DNA of 16,908 bases from Streptomyces sp. NRRL WC-3549 (GTDB lineage: Bacteria > Actinomycetota > Actinomycetes > Streptomycetales > Streptomycetaceae). The stretch lies in NCBI RefSeq assembly GCF_000721935.1, contig NZ_KL585385.1, positions 32,747 through 49,654 of the forward strand. The letters run 5' to 3'. Below the pieces are notes generated by a model. It searched no databases and was not told the DNA's origin. It saw only the letters and a program-made list of their open reading frames with translations. Shown here piece by piece: positions 12,577-16,908 of the stretch; position 1 is the first letter of the stretch, and each line of letters begins with the position of its first letter. The translations under genes and the position numbers were made by a program.

Positions 12577-12813
12577 ATGGAGAAGAACGTCATGACACGG
12601 GTGCTGAGCCCGGTCCGGCGCATCTGGCAGGACAGGATCGGCCGGCTCATGGGACCTGGCCGACGGGACCAGGGAATGACGACATCCGAATACGCGGTGG
12701 GGACCATCGCGGCATGTGCGTTCGCCGCGGTGCTCTACAAGGTGGTGACCAGCGGGGCCGTACTGTCCGCGTTGCAGTCGCTGATCAAGGACGCCCTTGA
12801 TGCGCAGTTCTGA
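12577..12813 (+). CDS. DUF4244 family Flp-pilin-like small protein
   Basis: 78 residues from ATG at 12577, with GAGG 5-6 bases upstream; ATG at 12592 with GGAG is also possible. After a basic N-terminus, GMTTSEYAVGTIAACAFAAV and LYKVVTSGAV form the class III signal/pilin pattern. TTSEYA, with the conserved glutamate just after the probable processing site at the glycine, leads into a single hydrophobic helix. This is the likely major pilin, cleaved by a prepilin peptidase that is not in this window. The C-terminus is short, as in Flp pilins. Its stop overlaps the next start. Confidence 0.8.
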   Translation: MEKNVMTRVLSPVRRIWQDRIGRLMGPGRRDQGMTTSEYAVGTIAACAFAAVLYKVVTSGAVLSALQSLIKDALDAQF

Positions 12814-13234
12814 GGCGGTGCGGGAGGGCCGTGAGCGGCGGGTGACGTGGACGCGTGTGGGCGTCCGTTTCCGGGCCGCCGAGCGGGGCGCGGTGACGGC
12901 AGAGGCCGCGATGGCCGTTCCGGTGCTGGTCGCGTTCGTCCTGGCGCTTGTCTGGGCCCTGGTCGCCGCGTCCGACCAGATCCGTTGCGTGGACGCCGCG
13001 AGGGCCGGGGCACGGGCGGCGGCGCGTTCGGAACCGGAGGCCGCTGTGCTGGCGGTGGCGCGGGAGGCGGCACCGGGCGGAGCCCGGATCGCGGTGGAGC
13101 GGACCGGGGAGCTGTGGCGGGTCCGGGTGCGGTCCCCGGCGCCGGGCCCGGGCGGGCTCGCCCTGACGTTGAGTGCCGAGGCGGTTGCTCTGGCCGAAGA
13201 CACCGTGGGGGCTGACTTGGGGGCGCACGCGTGA
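12800..13234 (+). CDS. TadE family minor pilin-like protein
   Basis: 144 residues from ATG at 12800; TTG at 12797 precedes it in frame. After a basic leader, GAVTAEAAMAVPVLVAFVLA and LVWALVAASDQIRC form the TadE-type pseudopilin helix with the conserved AEAA motif. The extracellular part includes DAARAGARAAARSE, typical of TadE proteins. Probably a minor pilin or pseudopilin that assists assembly of the pilus. It overlaps the pilin-like gene by 14 bases and the next gene as GTGA. Confidence 0.85.
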   Translation: MRSSEAVREGRERRVTWTRVGVRFRAAERGAVTAEAAMAVPVLVAFVLALVWALVAASDQIRCVDAARAGARAAARSEPEAAVLAVAREAAPGGARIAVERTGELWRVRVRSPAPGPGGLALTLSAEAVALAEDTVGADLGAHA

Positions 13235-13677
13235 CGGGCAGGCCGAGGCGGACCCGGACCGGTGTGGGGGACCAAGGGCTGGCGACCGTGTGGGTGGCCG
13301 TGACGACGGCGACGCTGTGCGCTGTCTTCGCGGTGGTCCTCGCCTTGGGCCAAGCCGTGGCGGCCCGGCACGAGGCGGGCGCGGCGGCGGATCTCGCGGC
13401 CCTCGCGGCGGCCGACCGGGCGCTGCTGGGAGCGACCGAGGCGTGCGGGGCGGCGAGGGAGGTGGCCGGCGCCCAGGGCGCGGAGCTGGTGCGGTGCCGG
13501 CTTCAGGGCGACATCGCGGATGTGACCGCACGTGCCCGCTTCGGGCCGTACGCGCCGGAGGCCAGGTCGAGGGCCGGACCTCCGGCGGCCCCACCAGCCG
13601 AGACGTCTGCCATGTCCGTGCCGTCGACGGTCGCCGATACCGGAGGGAGGTCCGAGCCGCCGGTGGAGGTGCCGTAG
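13231..13677 (+). CDS. TadE-like protein of the helicase/secretion neighbourhood
   Basis: 148 residues from GTG at 13231, overlapping the previous stop. It begins with a basic leader and then GDQGLATVWVAVTTATLCAV and FAVVLALGQAVAARHEAGAA, a TadE/TadG-like membrane helix followed by the conserved HEAGAAADLAALAAADR. This matches the actinobacterial family named 'helicase/secretion neighborhood TadE-like protein'. Cysteines in EACGAA and VRCRLQ may form a disulfide outside the cell. The C-terminal 40 residues are proline-rich and probably disordered. It is the last gene of the tad-like operon and convergent with the helicase. Confidence 0.83.
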   Translation: MTGRPRRTRTGVGDQGLATVWVAVTTATLCAVFAVVLALGQAVAARHEAGAAADLAALAAADRALLGATEACGAAREVAGAQGAELVRCRLQGDIADVTARARFGPYAPEARSRAGPPAAPPAETSAMSVPSTVADTGGRSEPPVEVP

Positions 13678-13696
13678 CCGGAGTGACCATCACCCC

Positions 13697-13741
13697 GGGA
13701 GCCGGGAGCCGGGAGCTGGGAGCTGGGAGCCGGGAGCCGGG
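13697..13741. repeat. Tandem heptamer repeat GGGAGC(C/T)
   Basis: Six consecutive 7-base units: GGGAGCC twice, GGGAGCT twice, GGGAGCC twice, then a trailing GGG. It lies in the convergent intergenic gap after the TadE-like gene. It looks like slippage-prone filler and may vary between strains; no regulatory role is evident. Confidence 0.85.
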
Positions 13742-13844
13742 TGACGCGTGCGGGGGTGGCTGCATCGGCCCCGTCAGGTTGTTGACGCGGGCGGTTGCGG
13801 GTGGCCGCTGGCCGGCCGGCGAGTGCGGGTGAGGGCCGGCGGCG

Positions 13845-13882
13845 GTTCACGGTGTCGAGGCGCGTTCACGGTGTCGAGGCGC
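13845..13882. repeat. 19-base tandem duplication at the helicase stop codon
   Basis: GTTCACGGTGTCGAGGCGC occurs at 13845-13863 and again at 13864-13882. The second copy encodes the last helicase residues (ASTP) and its stop; the first lies just beyond it. This is a recent-looking tandem duplication that leaves the protein end unchanged. Confidence 0.85.
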
Positions 13883-16382
13883 CCGGCGGCGGGCTGTCCC
13901 CGGTACCCTCCCGCGGCGCGTCTTCCCCGGGGTCGGGCGGGGCCGTCCTGAGGAGCTCGGACAGAAGGCGCACGGCGCCTCGTTTGTGCAGCGGCTCGTT
14001 TCCGTTGCCGCACTTGGGGGACTGGATGCAGGAAGGACAGCCGGCCTCGCACTCGCAGGACGCGATGGCCTGCCGGGTTGCCGTCAGCCAGGCACGGGCC
14101 GTGCGGAAGGCCCGCTCCGCGAATCCCGCACCGCCGGGGTGGCCGTCGTAGACGAAGACCGTCGGCAGCAAGGTGTCCGGGTGGAGCGGTACGGAGACAC
14201 CACCGATGTCCCAGCGGTCGCAGGTGGCGAACAGGGGGAGCATCCCGATGGAGGCGTGTTCGGCGGCGTGCAGAGCGCCTCCGAGGATCTCGGGCCCGAT
14301 CCGGGCGGCGTCGAGCTGGTCCTCGGTGACCGTCCACCACACGGCACGGGTGCGCAGGGTCCGGGGCGGCAGATCGAGCTTGGTCTCGCCCAGAACCTCG
14401 CCGGTGATCACTCTGCGGCGCAGGAAGGAGACGACCTGGTTGGTGACTTTCACGGAACCGAAGCAGAGCCGGCCGTCACCCCAGGGAATCTCGGTGTCGG
14501 TCTCCAGAACGGCGATGGCGGTCGTGTCACGTGCGGTGGTCGAGTAGGGCGGGACGGCTTCTTCGACCAGAGCCACCGAGTCGCGCAGGTCCAGCCTTCG
14601 GACCAGGTACGTGCGCCCTTGGTGGAGATGGACGGCGCCCTCGTGCACGGCGGTGTGCGCGGCGGACTCGTCGACCGTACCGAGCAGCCGGCCGGTGCCC
14701 TCCTCGACGATCTGGACGGGGCGCCCGCCACCACCGCGGATGTCGGTGAGATCGGCGGCCCGCTCGCGCCGGGTCCAGTGCCAGCCCGTCGTCCGCCTGC
14801 GCAGCAGCTTCGCGTCCTCCAACTGCGGAAGCAGCTCGGGTACGGCGGGACCGAAAAGGGCGATATCGGCTTCGGTGAGCGGGAGCTCGGCGGCTGCCGC
14901 GCACAGGTGCGGGGCGAGGACGTACGGGTTGTCGGGGTCGAGGACCGTCGCCTCCACCGGCTGCTGGAAGAGGGCTTCTGGGTGGTGGACGAGGAAGGTG
15001 TCCAGCGGGTCGTCCCGGGCGACCAGGACGGCGAGTGAGCCCTGCCCGGAGCGCCCCGCACGTCCCGCCTGCTGCCACAGGGACGCCCTGGTCCCCGGAT
15101 AACCGGCGATGACGACGGCGTCCAGGCCCGAGACGTCGATACCCAGCTCCAGAGCCGTCGTGGCTGCCAGACCGAGGAGCTCTCCCGAGTGCAGGGCCCG
15201 TTCCAGGGCCCGGCGCTCCTCGGGCAGGTAGCCACCACGGTAGGCGGCGACCCGGCCGGGGAGGGACCGGTCCACTTCCGCCAGCCGCTCCTTCGCGATG
15301 ACCGAGACGAGCTCCGCGCCGCGTCTGGAGCGTACGAAGGCCACCGAACGGATGCCCTGAAGGGTCAGGTCGGTCAGGAGATCGGCGGTCTCCGCCGTGG
15401 CGGTACGGCGTACGGGGGCGCCCCTCTCGCCGTGCAGTTCGGTCAGCGGCGGCTCCCAGAGAGCGAAGACCATTTCGCCACGGGGTGAGGCGTCGTCGGC
15501 GACCTCCCTGACGGGCAGGCCGGTGAGGTGCCCGGCCGCGACGGAGGGCTGCGCCGCGGTGGCGGAGGCGAGGAGGAAGACCGGATCGGAACCGTAGCGC
15601 GCGCACAGACGGCGCAGACGGCGCAGCACCTGGGCGACGTGGGAGCCGAAGACGCCCCGGTAGGTGTGGCACTCGTCGATGACGACGAAGCGCAGGGCGC
15701 GCAGGAAGGAGGCCCAGCGAGGGTGGGAGGGGAGGATGCCCCGGTGCAGCATGTCGGGGTTGGTGAGGACGTAATTGGCGTACTGACGCACCCATTCGCG
15801 TTCCTCGACCGGCGTGTCCCCGTCGTAGACCGCGGGCCGGACGGCGGTGCCGAGCGGTTCGGCGAGCGTCCTGACCGCGCGTCGCTGGTCCGCGGCGAGC
15901 GCCTTGGTGGGAGCCAGATACAGGGCGGTCGCCCCTCGGCCGTTCGGGGCCTGCGAGCCATCGAGGAGGGCGCTCAGGACCGGGGCCAGGTAGGCGAGGG
16001 ACTTCCCGGACGCCGTTCCCGTGGCGATGACGACGGACTCGCCGTCCAGCGCGTGTGCGGCCGCGGTGGCCTGGTGGGTCCACGGATGGTCGATTCCGGC
16101 CTGGCCAATTGCAGCGACCACTTCTGGCCGGATGCGGTCGGGCCAGGTGGCATGGGTTCCCCCACGCGGGGGCAGGTGCTCCGTATGAGTGATGCGCGCT
16201 GCCCGGCTCGCCCCTGCGGCAAGCCGGTCGAGGACCACTGCGGGAGACGGGCGCGAGCTGCCGTTCTCGGGTGGTTGACTGGGGCGGTGATTCTTGGCCA
16301 TCGGCACCGAGTGTGTCACTGGCATGACGGACAATGGTCCCAAGGCGTCGTGCATGGCTGCTGGTAAGTGATTGAATGCCAT
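13866..16382 (-). CDS. DECH-box superfamily 2 helicase, MrfA/DUF1998 type
   Basis: 838 residues from ATG at 16382 (MAFNHLPAAMHDALGPLSVM), preferred over an upstream in-frame extension that overlaps bldG. It is an ATP-dependent 3'-5' DNA helicase type; the Bacillus relative MrfA acts in mitomycin-damage repair. Motifs: Q-like HPWTHQ (99-104), Walker A TGTASGKS (121-128), box II DECH (236-239), SAT (273-275), then TTALELGIDVSGLDAVVIAG and QQAGRAGRSGQ in the second RecA domain. The C-terminal zinc-binding module CECEAGCPSC followed by SPKCGNGNEPL (about 776-798) completes the family signature. It matches the 'helicase/secretion neighborhood putative DEAH-box helicase' found beside tad-like operons in actinobacteria. 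Codon 6 is TTA, so bldA may control it. The start region lies 79 bases from divergent bldG. Confidence 0.9.
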   Translation of the reverse strand: MAFNHLPAAMHDALGPLSVMPVTHSVPMAKNHRPSQPPENGSSRPSPAVVLDRLAAGASRAARITHTEHLPPRGGTHATWPDRIRPEVVAAIGQAGIDHPWTHQATAAAHALDGESVVIATGTASGKSLAYLAPVLSALLDGSQAPNGRGATALYLAPTKALAADQRRAVRTLAEPLGTAVRPAVYDGDTPVEEREWVRQYANYVLTNPDMLHRGILPSHPRWASFLRALRFVVIDECHTYRGVFGSHVAQVLRRLRRLCARYGSDPVFLLASATAAQPSVAAGHLTGLPVREVADDASPRGEMVFALWEPPLTELHGERGAPVRRTATAETADLLTDLTLQGIRSVAFVRSRRGAELVSVIAKERLAEVDRSLPGRVAAYRGGYLPEERRALERALHSGELLGLAATTALELGIDVSGLDAVVIAGYPGTRASLWQQAGRAGRSGQGSLAVLVARDDPLDTFLVHHPEALFQQPVEATVLDPDNPYVLAPHLCAAAAELPLTEADIALFGPAVPELLPQLEDAKLLRRRTTGWHWTRRERAADLTDIRGGGGRPVQIVEEGTGRLLGTVDESAAHTAVHEGAVHLHQGRTYLVRRLDLRDSVALVEEAVPPYSTTARDTTAIAVLETDTEIPWGDGRLCFGSVKVTNQVVSFLRRRVITGEVLGETKLDLPPRTLRTRAVWWTVTEDQLDAARIGPEILGGALHAAEHASIGMLPLFATCDRWDIGGVSVPLHPDTLLPTVFVYDGHPGGAGFAERAFRTARAWLTATRQAIASCECEAGCPSCIQSPKCGNGNEPLHKRGAVRLLSELLRTAPPDPGEDAPREGTGDSPPPGASTP

Positions 16383-16461
16383 CGCGGCTGGCGATCCGTC
16401 CCCTGGCCTCCGTCGGGGAGACCGAGGGGCGACCGCTCGATAGCAAGGTGCTGGAGGATCC
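16383..16461. promoter_or_regulatory. Divergent promoter region, helicase / bldG
   Basis: A 79-base gap between divergent starts must hold at least part of both promoters; bldG promoters may extend into the helicase gene. The bldG ribosome-binding site GGAGG (16453-16457) is clear. No confident -35/-10 pair was identified. Confidence 0.4.
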
Positions 16462-16815
16462 GTGGACCTGTCTCTGTCGACTCGCAATGTGTCCGGGCCT
16501 GGTGGCGACCGTACGGTCGTCGAGGTCGGTGGCGAGATTGATGTGTATACCGCGCCCAAGCTGCGCGAGCAGTTGGTCGAGTTGGTGAATGACGGCAGCT
16601 ACCACCTGGTTGTCGACATGGAGGGTGTCGACTTCCTCGACTCCACCGGACTCGGCGTGCTTGTGGGCGGCCTGAAGCGTGTCCGGGCCCATGAGGGCTC
16701 GCTGCGCCTGGTGTGCAACCAGGAGCGCATTCTCAAGATCTTCCGGATCACGGGCCTGACCAAGGTGTTCCCCATCCACACCACGGTCGACGAGGCTGTC
16801 GCGGCCACCGACTGA
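16462..16815 (+). CDS. bldG: Anti-sigma-factor antagonist BldG
   Basis: 117 residues from GTG at 16462 with GGAGG 4 bases upstream. It is a STAS-domain protein that, when unphosphorylated, binds anti-sigma factors and so frees stress and developmental sigma factors; in Streptomyces it is needed for aerial growth and antibiotic production. The sequence [30 protein letters not shown] and [20 protein letters not shown] is essentially BldG. The phosphorylated serine is Ser61 in FLDSTG. From memory the S. coelicolor protein is 113 residues with this serine at 57, so the extra SGPG near residue 11 accounts for the difference. Placement beside the helicase and tad-like operon is the usual Streptomyces order. 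Confidence 0.95.
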   Translation: MDLSLSTRNVSGPGGDRTVVEVGGEIDVYTAPKLREQLVELVNDGSYHLVVDMEGVDFLDSTGLGVLVGGLKRVRAHEGSLRLVCNQERILKIFRITGLTKVFPIHTTVDEAVAATD

Positions 16816-16830
16816 TCCGTCGGATCGGGT

Positions 16831-16848
16831 CGGCCGGTTCGCCGGCCG
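16831..16848 (+). terminator. Hairpin terminator after bldG
   Basis: CGGCCGG, loop TTCG, CCGGCCG: a 7-base perfect stem with a UUCG tetraloop, 15 bases after the bldG stop. A smaller dyad GATCCG/CGGATC (16814-16819, 16821-16826) overlaps the stop codon. It may terminate or attenuate read-through into the next gene, which lies beyond the window. Confidence 0.6.
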
Positions 16849-16908
16849 GCAGGCAGCGTTCGGGCCGGCAGACGGCGGGTAGGCCTGCCGTCACGGGCAG
16901 GCGGTCGA

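Noticed and set aside
14527..16779. 750-residue minus-strand open frame, and a long one at 11809-13371
   Set aside because: Arginine/proline-rich frames lying over the helicase and over tadC to tadE respectively, typical shadows in very GC-rich DNA.

Overview
This is high-GC actinobacterial DNA and almost certainly Streptomyces. The right-hand flank ends with a gene recognisable as bldG next to a MrfA-type helicase and a tad-like pilus/secretion operon, the neighbourhood known in Streptomyces. Many start codons are GTG, and adjacent genes overlap as ATGA, GTGA or TGATG. The first 24 bases are a Nextera transposase adapter remnant, so the window starts at an assembly edge.

Layout. (1) 25-758: 5' part of a tadA-like secretion ATPase gene. 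(2) 759-10467: an integrated mobile element of about 9.7 kb that splits this gene inside the His-box codons. (3) 10467-13677: the 3' end of tadA, then tadB, tadC, a DUF4244 pilin-like gene, a tadE gene and a second TadE-like gene. These are tightly packed and all on the plus strand. (4) 13866-16382 (minus): a large DECH-box helicase of the MrfA/DUF1998 type. (5) 16462-16815 (plus): bldG, an anti-sigma-factor antagonist.

The element carries a large serine integrase beside its right end. Joining the two tadA halves at a shared GG dinucleotide restores the reading frame exactly. The reciprocal junction (attP) is an inverted repeat centred on the same GG. Inside the left end are two small cysteine-containing genes (minus). 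Divergent from them (plus) are an 84-residue protein, a DUF6879 protein, an XRE/DUF5753 (Scr1-type) regulator and a membrane-anchored protein with three TTA codons. The rest is leftward: a triple zinc-finger protein, a degenerate HNH protein, an overlapping set of four unknown proteins, and after a 590-base non-coding gap a P27-like small terminase followed by two small coupled genes, one frameshifted.

I recognise no replication initiator, TraB/FtsK translocase, large terminase, portal, capsid or tail gene. An integrase, a regulator and a lone small terminase on a compact element that lacks structural genes suggest a phage satellite, or else a strongly reduced prophage. That reading is inference. 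Integration truncates the ATPase before its second His-box half, so the pilus/secretion operon should be non-functional until the element excises.

Several signals lie outside the obvious genes. They are a 58-codon gene overlapping the integrase stop (a candidate directionality factor), an AT-rich repeat block at 8341-8450, a near-perfect 20-bp-arm inverted repeat at 7520-7573, and repeated ACTTGCA motifs around the regulator promoter.
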